This document shows, in pieces, positions 16,555 to 25,362 of a stretch of DNA of 64,000 bases. Below the pieces are notes generated by a model. It made no database searches. It was not told where the DNA came from and worked only from the letters and a program-made list of their open reading frames with translations. The stretch is from Erwinia persicina (lineage in GTDB: Bacteria; Pseudomonadota; Gammaproteobacteria; Enterobacterales; Enterobacteriaceae): positions 1 to 64,000 of the forward strand of contig NZ_JACYMO010000007.1 in NCBI RefSeq assembly GCF_014838825.1. Direction: 5' to 3'. The translations under genes were made by a program, and so were the position numbers. The stretch's first letter is position 1, and every line of letters starts with the position of its first letter.

Positions 16555-19235
16555 TTGTCATCCTCACTGATGAAGGGGCGGAAGGTGGTGACCTCAGAGG
16601 TCGTCCGATCGGCCCATGCGGCGCGGTTATCTGCCGTCAACCCTTTGAATTTGACGAGCGAACCGCCCGAGAGGAACGCGCCAGCATCGTCTTCATTCAT
16701 GGCAAATCCGATACGTTGCTCAAACAACTGCGTCAGTTCTTTACAGACCGTATTGCAACGTCGCCAGTTATCGGTGAAGGCAAAGGCAAAGCTGCCGTGA
16801 CGCGGGCCGTTTTCCAGCCATGCGCGCAGCAGATCTTTTGGCGAAGGCGGTTCATCTTTCTTTGGCGCGCCGCGAAACGTCATATCGCTGTGGAAAGCTT
16901 TTACTTCATCCAGCCCTTCAATTAACAGCACCCTTCTGGCACTGACGGGGGCTTTGAGCAGACTGGCCAGTTCATCGCTATGCTGACAGCGGCGCACCGG
17001 CACATCGCCTGCGGAAAAAAGCGCGTCCGTCGTTACGCCGTTGGGATTAAACCAGACGATTTCATCAATCTGGCCCGACGTCGCCACGCTGCGGAGCAGC
17101 GACATCAACAGACCTTTTTGGATCCGCCGATCATACCCGGCTATTAACAGGTTGGCGGCGCGGGGGCCGCAGGGGATCTCTAACGGCGCTTCGCTAAAGT
17201 CCAGACGCAGGCCAGGCAGCAGCCGTAATTGTTGATCGCTGCGTTCGGCAAACCATGCCGGGTGCGGCATAGCGGGCAGATGGCTGCCGTTAAAGACGCG
17301 CGTGCGGGTACAGTAGCCTTCTGCTTGCGCGCGCGCCGCCATTGACGCCAGATGATGTTGCAGTAACTGGCGCTGCGCCTGCGGAATGGTCAGCAGCTTA
17401 TTGGCGGTAAGCGCTCCGTTGGCATTATTAATAATGCCCTGCGGCGGGCTGTTTAATTCTGACGCCGCCCAGTTGCCGTTACCGAGGATCATCGCGGAAT
17501 CCTCCTGGCTACAGGCCAGCGCCAGCCGGCAGCCCATTTGGCTAATAAGCTGTCCGGTCGACCCCGACTGCAAACCTCGCAGCGTCTGGGTCGCCAGCAG
17601 AAGATGAATGCCGTAGGCCCTGCCCTGACGCAATAATTGATTCAGCAGCCTGTCCGCTTTATCAGCCACATCGCGCCCGGAGGAGAACAGGATCTGGAAT
17701 TCATCCACAATCAATAACAGACGGGGCAGAGGCTCGGAACAGACCGCACGGTATTCGCCGATGTCGCGCACGTCGTGCTGTTTAAACTGGCGCGCGCGGT
17801 TATCCAGTTCCTCACAGAGATGCGTCAGTACGGTGACGCCATATTCCGGGCAGCCTTCGGTCGCGACCAGACTGGCATGCGGTAACGGCGGCGAAGCATA
17901 TGCGCTGAATTCCGTGCCTTGCTTGTAGTCCAGCAGCCAGACGCGCAGTTCATCAGGCCCGTAGGCGTGGCATAAACCATGGATCAGCACATGCAGCAGA
18001 TTCGATTTCCCGGAACCAGAGCGACCAGCCAGCAGGACGTGATGCTCCGTATGGGTTCCGCCCAGCGCCAGACACACCGGTTCGCCCTCGTCAGACCAGC
18101 CGATGGGCGCGCTAATGCCCTGCGCGCTGCTGCTGCGCCAGTAGTCCTCCTCGGCCCATAATTCGCCGAGTGGACGTTGTGTTCCGGCATGCTGCTGATA
18201 GCACTGCGCCAGCTGGCGCAGGAAATTGTCCAGTGCCTGCTGCTGGGGCCAGAACTCGCCCTCTTCGCTGACGGTGATAATCGCATCGGTTTGCGGGACG
18301 ATATCGCCCTTCACCAGCGCGTCAATCGGTCTGGCACAGGTACGCAGCGCGTCTCTGAGCGCAGTGAATTTACGATCTTCAAGGCGCGCGACATCCGCGA
18401 CCATCACTGGCAACACGCCACAACGCGGACCATGCTCAATCAGGCGCGTCAGAGACCACAGGCTGCGATCGGATAATTGTTCCGGCAGGTCAAAAATAAA
18501 CAGCAGTCGATACGGCAACAGACGATCGCGCCGGGTGGAACGATACGCGGCCCAGTCAGCGGCTTGTGCGGTGAACTGGTTTTGAATCAGGTTTTCGACT
18601 TCGTCGGTCAGTGCCGCCAGCGCGTGCTCAATCTCATCGGAACGCGTCAGAATACGCTGCGCCGGCACCAGTTTTTTGATGGCCAACAGAGGACGGAACG
18701 GCTCAAGCGCGCGTCCCAACCCGGAGGGATCAAACGCGGTGATTTCCAGTTGGCCCACCGGCACAACTTGAAGCAAACGCAGCACCAGTTGATGGATCTC
18801 GCGCGTCGTTTCATTGCCTGGGGCGTGCCATAGCGCATTCGGCAACGGAAAAGGCACCAGACGCGGCACGTAGCCGCGCCAGTTTTCATAACGGCAGTGC
18901 AGGCGTCCAAACGCCAGCGCATCGGGGTAACTCTCCCCCTGATTAATATGTTGCTCATCAAGCACATTGAGATGCGGTTGGCGATGGCGCACCCGCTGGC
19001 AGAGTTGATCAAGCGTATCCAGCGCCGCCAGCCAGCTCTGTTCGAAGTGCTGGTTCACCGCCGCCAGGCGTTCAGTACGTTTTTGATAATCGGCAAGCGC
19101 CAGCTTTTGCCCGGGAAAATCGCTCTCCACGGTGCGTACATGGGCATCGCGTCGGGCGAGCGTTTTTTGCAACTGACACAACGCGTCAGTGATTCGCTGG
19201 CGCAGAGAGCTACCGCCCGGCGTTGAGTATTTCAT
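16551..19235 (-). CDS. FtsK/EssC-like ATPase
   Basis: An 894-residue protein. A helical N-terminal region (1-90) precedes a degenerate P-loop fold and then a canonical FtsK/SpoIIIE domain: Walker A GRSGSGKS (404-411), Walker B LLLIVDEF (506-513) and ATQ (548-550). A further RecA-like unit follows at about 680-870 without a clear Walker A, which resembles the multi-ATPase layout of EssC/EccC in type VII secretion. No transmembrane segment is evident, so it is likely cytoplasmic. With the WXG100-like protein encoded upstream, it forms an ESX-like pair inside a defence operon. It may move DNA or handle the WXG partner and the coiled-coil nuclease protein. Confidence 0.82.
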   Translation of the reverse strand: MKYSTPGGSSLRQRITDALCQLQKTLARRDAHVRTVESDFPGQKLALADYQKRTERLAAVNQHFEQSWLAALDTLDQLCQRVRHRQPHLNVLDEQHINQGESYPDALAFGRLHCRYENWRGYVPRLVPFPLPNALWHAPGNETTREIHQLVLRLLQVVPVGQLEITAFDPSGLGRALEPFRPLLAIKKLVPAQRILTRSDEIEHALAALTDEVENLIQNQFTAQAADWAAYRSTRRDRLLPYRLLFIFDLPEQLSDRSLWSLTRLIEHGPRCGVLPVMVADVARLEDRKFTALRDALRTCARPIDALVKGDIVPQTDAIITVSEEGEFWPQQQALDNFLRQLAQCYQQHAGTQRPLGELWAEEDYWRSSSAQGISAPIGWSDEGEPVCLALGGTHTEHHVLLAGRSGSGKSNLLHVLIHGLCHAYGPDELRVWLLDYKQGTEFSAYASPPLPHASLVATEGCPEYGVTVLTHLCEELDNRARQFKQHDVRDIGEYRAVCSEPLPRLLLIVDEFQILFSSGRDVADKADRLLNQLLRQGRAYGIHLLLATQTLRGLQSGSTGQLISQMGCRLALACSQEDSAMILGNGNWAASELNSPPQGIINNANGALTANKLLTIPQAQRQLLQHHLASMAARAQAEGYCTRTRVFNGSHLPAMPHPAWFAERSDQQLRLLPGLRLDFSEAPLEIPCGPRAANLLIAGYDRRIQKGLLMSLLRSVATSGQIDEIVWFNPNGVTTDALFSAGDVPVRRCQHSDELASLLKAPVSARRVLLIEGLDEVKAFHSDMTFRGAPKKDEPPSPKDLLRAWLENGPRHGSFAFAFTDNWRRCNTVCKELTQLFEQRIGFAMNEDDAGAFLSGGSLVKFKGLTADNRAAWADRTTSEVTTFRPFISEDDK

Positions 19236-19455
19236 TTCCTTTGCTCCCGATGGTCCTTACTTCAGCGCTGATGCAGTCTATTGCAGCGCCCTGTTCGCAG
19301 CTGCTTGTCGACATGTGCTGCAACGCCGTTAGATTCGCCAGCATGGGCGTGAAAACATCGTCAATAATCGACTGTCCAAAACTGTCGTTAATCGTTCCGG
19401 CGAATGACGTTATACGCACTGAAGCAAGCGAAACCAGCTCCTCAAACATCTTCAT
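19210..19455 (-). CDS. Small unknown protein before FtsK-like gene
   Basis: An 81-residue protein, overlapping the upstream gene by 14 bases and the FtsK-like gene by 26 bases. No family is recognised. It is largely helical with a central DVFTPMLANLTALQHM segment and two cysteines. Its size and position between WXG-type and FtsK-type genes would suit a second ESX-like small substrate or adaptor, but no WXG motif is visible. An alternative ATG lies two codons in. Confidence 0.6.
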   Translation of the reverse strand: MKMFEELVSLASVRITSFAGTINDSFGQSIIDDVFTPMLANLTALQHMSTSSCEQGAAIDCISAEVRTIGSKGNEILNAGR

Positions 19456-19831
19456 CCTCCTCAGCTTGAGGAAGTTGTAGCAGCAGCGAACCAGTGGATC
19501 GCGCCAGCGCTATGAGCGCCGCGACCGCGACCAGGGCTTCGTCGTTTTCCGGGCTGGATAAGGCCTGCGCCAGCTGCGCGATTTGCGGCTCTTCAAGCAC
19601 GAAACCGGCGCTAAAATCGCTCTGCGTTTCACGCACCCGCGCCAGCATTCGCCGCCATGTCGTTTCCGGCACCCAAAGCAGTGGCTCTGGCTGCGCCAGC
19701 CTCAATAGCTGTTGGGTAATTTTGTCAGCATCGCTAACGTCGCCCGCCATCATCGCGCATTCCAGCTGGATGCTGAGCGCTTCTGCTTCGGTGCGCCTCT
19801 GCGCGGACAGGAGCGCAAGATTAATTTTCAT
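19442..19831 (-). CDS. Small unknown protein
   Basis: 129 residues from the ATG at 19831, chosen because it overlaps the upstream stop by only 11 bases; an upstream in-frame start would overlap far more. Alpha-helical and rich in Ala, Leu and Glu, with an acidic C-terminus (EEDEDV). No family recognised. Tight overlap on both sides indicates translation as part of the operon. Confidence 0.65.
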   Translation of the reverse strand: MKINLALLSAQRRTEAEALSIQLECAMMAGDVSDADKITQQLLRLAQPEPLLWVPETTWRRMLARVRETQSDFSAGFVLEEPQIAQLAQALSSPENDEALVAVAALIALARSTGSLLLQLPQAEEDEDV

Positions 19832-21149
19832 CAGCGCCTCCGCTGTTCTGTTGTTCTTCTGTGACCAGCAGCCAGCAGGCCTTATCAATTTCCGCTTTTT
19901 CAGGCAGCATGCCGATAAGCGGCGAGCCGGACTGCCTCAGCGCTTCGCGCAATTGGTCCTGCTTCTCTTGCGGCAGCTTTTTAATATCGCGCGAGCAGAT
20001 CGTCACCGAGGCATCAGCCTGCTGATGGCCGCCTGACTGAAATACCATGTGATCCTGTTGCCCCAGCAGGTAGGCCGTACCGCCGCATTTCACTTCAATA
20101 GCGATGGAGCCGCCCTTTGGCGCGCTCATCCCCGTACCGCGCCCCAGGATGACTGGAACATTGAGATCCTGAAGCACAAGGTCAGTTTTGGTGTAACGGC
20201 CATCGGCAAACCGGGTTTTGTTCTGGGTACTCACGCTGCCTGCCAGCGGGCCAAGCGCTTTCTCGACGATTTTTTCACCGCAATACCCGCTAAGATGGCG
20301 ACGAATTTTCAGTTGCACCGCCATGACTTCCGCCGGGCCCGCCGCGTTGGCGAGCTGCTGGCGGTAGTCGGCGATTTTGGCGCGAAACTGCGGGTCGCGT
20401 TCAGCCAGGTATTGATAGAAATAGCGCTGCTGTTCCGGAGTCAGGTTGAGCCGGGCATGCAGATCCTGCGGGGTCACCACCTTTTTCCCATCAGGTTTCC
20501 AGTTCAGCCAGGCGTGAAACTCGGCGGCGGCAGGATGCGTATTCAGGTACGCGGTAAGCACAGTGCTGGCGTTTCTCAACCGGCAACGGCCCGTTTCCAG
20601 CAGTTGCGCGGCATGGCTCAGGCGGGCGGCACATTCGCTGTGTACGCTTTGCGCCAGTTGACTGGCCATATCCAGGCACTGATGTGCGAGATCCCGGCGC
20701 TGCTCCAGCGCCATACGCTGTTGCTTCGCCGCCACGACGCCTTGCTCAGCGCTAAATAGCGCCGTTTCAGCGCCTTGTACATCCGCTTCGGCTATGGCGA
20801 TCCCGTGCTCTTCCTGGCTGCATATCGGCGGGTAATAATGGCCTTCGGCATCGTAGCGGCCGCCAGCTTCACAGAAGGCGAGCGCTGCATGGGCATGACT
20901 CAATTCTCCCTGCGCCGCCATCAATGCCTGCTGGCACTGAACAAACGCATTTTCCGCCTGCATCTCCTGTTCGATGCCCGCGTCCAGCAACGCCGTGCTG
21001 TTTTCAAGCTCCGCCTGTGCCGCCTCACATCGGGCAACAACACTGGCAATCTGGGCCTGACAGGCGGATTCCATCCCCTGATAAAGCATGTCCAGATTAC
21101 CGATTGCCTCTTCCAGGTTTTCGACCTGCCCCACCGATACGTAGCTCAT
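19821..21149 (-). CDS. Coiled-coil protein with PD-(D/E)xK-like C-terminus
   Basis: A 442-residue protein. Residues 1-190 are Ala/Gln/Glu-rich coiled coil with many cysteines. Residues about 285-430 look like a restriction-endonuclease fold: GEKIVEKAL (E292), KTDLVLQ (D323), then AIEVKCGG (E352, K354), the E-x-K pair of PD-(D/E)xK enzymes. The layout, with a helical N-terminal part fused to a nuclease-like tail just downstream of a WXG100-like gene, recalls LXG/WXG polymorphic toxins. In this operon it may instead be an intracellular effector handled by the FtsK-like ATPase. AAGG lies upstream of the ATG, nine bases after the WXG stop. Confidence 0.68.
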   Translation of the reverse strand: MSYVSVGQVENLEEAIGNLDMLYQGMESACQAQIASVVARCEAAQAELENSTALLDAGIEQEMQAENAFVQCQQALMAAQGELSHAHAALAFCEAGGRYDAEGHYYPPICSQEEHGIAIAEADVQGAETALFSAEQGVVAAKQQRMALEQRRDLAHQCLDMASQLAQSVHSECAARLSHAAQLLETGRCRLRNASTVLTAYLNTHPAAAEFHAWLNWKPDGKKVVTPQDLHARLNLTPEQQRYFYQYLAERDPQFRAKIADYRQQLANAAGPAEVMAVQLKIRRHLSGYCGEKIVEKALGPLAGSVSTQNKTRFADGRYTKTDLVLQDLNVPVILGRGTGMSAPKGGSIAIEVKCGGTAYLLGQQDHMVFQSGGHQQADASVTICSRDIKKLPQEKQDQLREALRQSGSPLIGMLPEKAEIDKACWLLVTEEQQNSGGADEN

Positions 21150-21158
21150 TCCCTTACC

Positions 21159-21428
21159 TTAACTTTGTAAGTATTCTCTTAAGCGAGACGCCAGCGCGTG
21201 GATCCAGGGGATTTGCTCTGCCGTACAGGATTCGAAGCGCGATAGCTGCTGCATTAACAGATTGAAGTCCTCTTCAAAGCGGGCGCGCTTTTCATCCTGC
21301 CAACTCTCCCCCACCCTCGAGAAACTGTGGTTCAGGCTTCCCAGCGCCTCGTTCAGCGTCTCAACAAATTCGCTCAGGGCATAACCGAAGCGATCCAGTT
21401 CGTCGGGATCGCCAATGGCTTTAGACAT
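21159..21428 (-). CDS. WXG100-like small helical protein
   Basis: 89 residues forming two predicted helices separated by a turn at SWQDEKRARF (W about residue 43). This matches the hairpin layout and the Trp-x-x turn of WXG100/ESX proteins, with Asp replacing Gly. A strong ribosome-binding site (GGAGGT) precedes the ATG. WXG100 proteins normally partner EssC/EccC ATPases, and an FtsK-like ATPase is encoded five genes downstream (four genes lie between). It lacks a signal sequence, as the family does. Confidence 0.7.
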   Translation of the reverse strand: MSKAIGDPDELDRFGYALSEFVETLNEALGSLNHSFSRVGESWQDEKRARFEEDFNLLMQQLSRFESCTAEQIPWIHALASRLREYLQS

Positions 21429-21448
21429 AGCTACCTCCGTAGGGTGGA

Positions 21449-22162
21449 TTACCAGTAATTGTTGTCATCGGCATCCGCCACGCTGTCGTACACCGTAGCT
21501 AACTGAACGCTGCCGCCATCCAGCACGATTTGCTCAGGAGTCGGCACCGCGTTGGGGTTGGCAGAGACGCTGCGCAGCGTGACGGACATGGTGACCAGCC
21601 GGAAAAACTCGCGCAGCCGGGAGGCGCTTTCAGCGTAAAACAGCGGGTGAGTCGTGTTTTCCACAAAACGGCCTAATACCGCATCATCCGCGTCGCTGCC
21701 AATCGACATAGCCATACGGTCACATTTTTCGGAGCGCCCTTGGCCGATAAACGCCGCCAGCGGTTGCTCCCATGAGTCTGTGGGATGGCCATCAGAGACC
21801 AGTACCACCACCGGACGATAAGCGCGCGACGGGGTGATAGTTTTATCTTCAATCATCGCCTTTGCCGTCTCCAGCGCCTTACCCATCGGGGTTAATCCAC
21901 TGGCGCTCAGCGGCTGCCACTGCACTTGAGAAGCCGGGGTGTAAGGCGTATGCAGTACAACGCCGTCGCCGAAGGTAATGGCGGAGAACAGGATCTGCGT
22001 CTCCATTTTTTCCTGACTGGCAAACGACGCAATCATCTCTTCAACGGCCAGATTGAGGCTGCGGATTTTGTCGCCGCTCATGCTGCCGCTGATATCAAGC
22101 AGCAGTATCACAGGAAGGGGTTTCGCGGCGGGCGCGGTGAATTTGCTTGGATCGAAGATCAT
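21449..22162 (-). CDS. TerY-like vWA domain protein
   Basis: 238 residues from ATG 22162, preceded at nine bases by GAGGAG; a TTG further upstream is less likely. The vWA fold has a complete MIDAS: DISGSMSG at about 23-30, SGLTPMGKAL, and SDGHPTD. It closely resembles TerY of tellurite-resistance operons. It is the first gene of the main operon and is followed after 20 bases by the WXG100-like gene. The 233-bp gap upstream is the likely promoter region for the operon. Confidence 0.86.
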   Translation of the reverse strand: MIFDPSKFTAPAAKPLPVILLLDISGSMSGDKIRSLNLAVEEMIASFASQEKMETQILFSAITFGDGVVLHTPYTPASQVQWQPLSASGLTPMGKALETAKAMIEDKTITPSRAYRPVVVLVSDGHPTDSWEQPLAAFIGQGRSEKCDRMAMSIGSDADDAVLGRFVENTTHPLFYAESASRLREFFRLVTMSVTLRSVSANPNAVPTPEQIVLDGGSVQLATVYDSVADADDNNYW

Positions 22163-22395
22163 TTCTTTTGCTCTCCTCAATAAAGTTATCGAATGCGTTA
22201 TCGGCTAACCAGGAAAAATATTCAGCCTCACCAAATAGTTATACTAATTTTATTTGCCAGGAGTCACATTTTTTGTCACGCTATCGGTTGAACACCACTT
22301 TACGGATCGGTGGGAGAGAAGAAAGCTTAATAAGCTTATGAACTTCACCCAGCGGAACGCGAAAGGTGTGCCGGACGCAGGGCACAAGGCATGAG

Positions 22396-23523
22396 TTAAG
22401 GTAATAGTGTCACTGCGACCGGATGGTTGAATAACGCCAGCGCATAACGATGCTGAGTTTTCTCGCTGTAAGCGCTGATTTCGATATTTCTTGCCGTTTG
22501 CGCGGGGAGTTGACTAGTAAGCTTTTGATTGATAGTCGACCGAACTGTCTGAATAAACTCTTTCTCCATACCGCGCAGCCTGACATTCCCCCCTGCGGAA
22601 AACACTTCGTAGCTGGTGTCAAAGGTATTGAAAACCCGAGGATCTTTCGCCAACACGGCATAAATTCGCAAAAAATCCCGGCTGTGCTGTTCCTGTTCGC
22701 TGAAGTCACGATCGACCACAATCCCCTGTTTACCCTTGCTGTGCAGCCAAAGGTAGAAGGCGAACTCCTTCGGCGTCAAAGTGATGTTATTTTCCTGAAC
22801 TCCAATCGTCCGGCGGCTTTTATCCAGCCTGACAGAAAGCTCGCCGCGGTGGGTTTCGTTAATCAGTGCGACAATGTGGCTGAAAGAGTGACTGCTCATG
22901 GAATCAATCAGTGTCGGGGAAACGGATTCGCGCATCCGCACAAAAGGAATTTCCACTAATCTGACCTGCGCATTCTTCGTATCCACCTCGCGCTGTCCAA
23001 ATTGACCCGCGACCCAGCGGGTGTCTTTGGTCGGATACCAGAAATCGCGCACAAATTCGTAAGGCTCATCGACAAAAACATGGCTGAGCGTATCCTGCGC
23101 GCGGCCAAGCAGAGACATCGCATAACCAAAATAGAACGTCATGGTTTTGCGTCCCCCAGCGAGAGAGGCGTGAATGGCGCAGTTAGCGTTCTGGGTCAGT
23201 CTGAAGACCTGACGGATGATAAAATCCGCGGCGGCTTCCTGCTCTTCCGGGGATTGGGTGTCCTCTAACTGCTGGCCGTATTTATCCTCAATGAGCCAGA
23301 TATGCTGCTCATCGAAACAAAACTCCGGCAGTTGATACTCGTTTTTTAGCGCCTGAAGATGACCATCGCGAAATAAGCCGTTGACCAGCTTTTGCCGGGC
23401 AACACCGGTGGTGATGACAAACACTTCATCGGGGAAAGGTTTACCACTTTGATGGAGGGCATACAGCGTTTCGGTCAACACTTGCGGGCTGGCGCCAATC
23501 GTGGCGAGGAGAATATGCTTCAT
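22396..23523 (-). CDS. CARF protein of the NE0113/Csm6-like family
   Basis: A 375-residue protein. The N-terminal ~200 residues match the CRISPR-associated NE0113/ring-nuclease family: ATIGASPQVLTETLYAL at the first strand and loop, and SLAGGRKTMTFYFGYAMSLL near residue 140. The remaining 170 residues include LTPKEFAFYLWL, which looks like a winged helix, and no HEPN motif is evident. Members bind or degrade cyclic oligoadenylates in type III CRISPR. Here it precedes a TerY-P/McrB-like operon on the same strand but is separated from it by 233 bp, so it may have its own promoter and act as ligand sensor, ring nuclease or transcriptional regulator. Confidence 0.8.
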   Translation of the reverse strand: MKHILLATIGASPQVLTETLYALHQSGKPFPDEVFVITTGVARQKLVNGLFRDGHLQALKNEYQLPEFCFDEQHIWLIEDKYGQQLEDTQSPEEQEAAADFIIRQVFRLTQNANCAIHASLAGGRKTMTFYFGYAMSLLGRAQDTLSHVFVDEPYEFVRDFWYPTKDTRWVAGQFGQREVDTKNAQVRLVEIPFVRMRESVSPTLIDSMSSHSFSHIVALINETHRGELSVRLDKSRRTIGVQENNITLTPKEFAFYLWLHSKGKQGIVVDRDFSEQEQHSRDFLRIYAVLAKDPRVFNTFDTSYEVFSAGGNVRLRGMEKEFIQTVRSTINQKLTSQLPAQTARNIEISAYSEKTQHRYALALFNHPVAVTLLP

Positions 23524-24590
23524 AACATGCCGTTGTCTGTTATCGTTCAGGAGCCTGGGCTGACGTTACTGGCAATCAGGACATCTTCACTCGGTTTATA
23601 ATCGCCTTATGATAATGATCAACGAAGTGAAATAACAACTCATCTCACTTCTTTTTCTCAGAACATGACTCAGACACGGTTAACTTTCCTCATTTAGCAC
23701 TCTCAGAATTACCGCGATAAATCGCAGGTAAAGGTTTTTTCTGGAAGATTTTGAACAGTTGCTCACTGAATATCTCTAGCGACTGGTCCGGTTAACGGAC
23801 TATCCGTTCCCCGGAAAGCTCACGTACGGTCATAAATTCCAAGTTTTCTGTTGTTATCTGATTCTCTCTTTACTGCTTAATGACGTCATCAAAATTCATA
23901 CTACTTGCACCAACCAAATAATTGTACAAGACGTCCTACCATGCATTGCAGAGTATCGGGGGACAGGAGGCAACTGACAAAATCGCAAAGAGTTTAGCTG
24001 CTGACTACTCACCAAACGTTCAATACACAGCCACCAGCTATATCTTTTAAACAAGTACCCCCATAAGTACGCAAGAGAGAAATTGGGGATTTTAACAAAG
24101 ACAGAAGCTGTATAAGTAATTGATTTAAAGGGTTCGATAGTAGAAGTATAACCTTCAACCTTCGCAATACGAATGCGTGCTAAGTTTTAAATGAGTACAA
24201 AGATGAGTATTTATAAAAAAACTAATTAAATAAATTTTAAAAATCAATGGTATAAATAAATAATCGCAGTTCAACGTCTGACCCGTTCTTCTGACTGATG
24301 GGGTGAAAAAGCCCCTCATCAAGGCAGACAGCGACGATCAAACCCACGCCACGGCGTGGGTTTTTCATTTTCACACCCTTCTTCAGGCAACCGCTAAACG
24401 CGCCCCCCGTTGCTGCTGAAGCCCGCCGCACCATTTCATCTGTTCTGAGGCTGGCTTTAGCCACTCTCAGAGCAGATAACGGTCTTATCTGACCTGTCCC
24501 CAGGCGTTTGCTGATCCCTGTACACATCAAACCTGATGAACCGGGGCTCACAGGTGAGGCACGGTTTACCGGACCAGGTGGTATATCGCA
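23524..24590. other. Intergenic region between defence operon and adhesin
   Basis: About 1.07 kb, largely AT-rich, with no convincing gene. The part next to 23523 should hold the promoter of the CARF gene. A 104-codon open stretch on the minus strand (24551-24237) overlaps a terminator hairpin, has no family resemblance and is not believed. The segment may be a decayed junction between two acquired blocks. Confidence 0.5.
24340..24365 (+). terminator. Rho-independent terminator hairpin
   Basis: A perfect 10-bp stem (AAACCCACGC with GCGTGGGTTT), a CACG tetraloop and then a run of T on the plus strand. The A-rich side also allows termination on the minus strand, where it lies about 230 bases beyond the adhesin stop. 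Confidence 0.65.
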
Positions 24591-25362
24591 TTAATCGAGA
24601 TTTAAGCTAAGAGCTCCACTGCCAGACCAGGAGCCAGCACCGACCCCAGAGAGTTCCGACCTGAGGACGACAGTATTGTTACCTTTGGATAAAGAGAGAC
24701 GCGCGTTGAGCGGACCCGTGGAGGTTTTTATGCTCGCGTATCCTCCCCCAAGGGAAATACGGTCGTTGGCTGATGCCAGAGAGAGGCGGCCCGTCGCAGC
24801 CGCGTTACAATTGATATTCAGATCTGCGGACGCCAGACCTGGGGGATCGCCAGCGGTGACCACGCCATGGTTCAGTCGTACGGGTTGCGTTATGGTGCAA
24901 GATGTTGGTACTGACGTGTCGATCGGTATACATGATGACTCCCAGATGACGCGAATAAAACTACTATTGCCACCCGGTTGTTCGCGGATTTGTACAGTCG
25001 CGCAGACGGGTACGGCATTAAGGTAGAAGCTGTAATCCCGTGGAGTTAACGTCATGGCGAAAGGGCGTAAAGTTTGGCCATTAGTGGCCCCGGACTGTCT
25101 GCCTCCTAAGAAGTGTGGTTCAGAGCGCATACCGGAGGCACTGACACCCACAACAAAGATATCGCGATACACGAAGTCGGGTCTGGCCGGGATCCGGTAG
25201 TCAAGCTGCGAAGACGGGATGTCGACCAGCACCGCAGGGTCACTGCCAGACCAGGAGATCCCCCCCTGAGAAGCGGGAGGGGAATTGTACAGGGTCGGCC
25301 GCACACGGGGTAACGGATATACAGATAACGGGTATCACCAGGGATGCGATGAGTGCTTTCAT
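24591..25362 (-). pseudogene. Frameshifted fimbrial adhesin/minor subunit (MrpH-like)
   Basis: Two overlapping frames together encode one secreted fimbrial protein. The first frame, from ATG 25362, gives a clear signal peptide (MKALIASLVIPVICISVTPC, then AA) and the first mature residues. After a run of seven G (25266-25260, minus strand) the reading frame must change by one base to continue into the remaining ~220 residues. These carry a Cys-containing adhesin segment and a C-terminal pilin-like domain (LNHGVVTAGDPPGLASADL, INCN, ending LSLNLD) as in MrpH-type tip proteins. Six G would restore one 240-residue protein. No usher or chaperone gene is nearby, so it is an orphan. It may be a true pseudogene, a slippage-controlled gene or a sequencing error. 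Confidence 0.7.

Noticed and set aside
14854-23523. CARF genes as evidence for a type III CRISPR locus
   Set aside because: No repeats with spacers, Cas10, Csm or Cmr genes were found; the genes are embedded in a TerY-P/McrB-like operon instead.
23790-23840. Sequence resembling the GAAAGCTCACGTACGGT end region of bacterial group II intron ORFs
   Set aside because: Only a short match, with no reverse transcriptase and no domain V hairpin seen nearby.
24237-24551. A 104-codon open frame on the minus strand
   Set aside because: It contains a perfect terminator hairpin, lacks a ribosome-binding site and shows no family resemblance; more likely non-coding.
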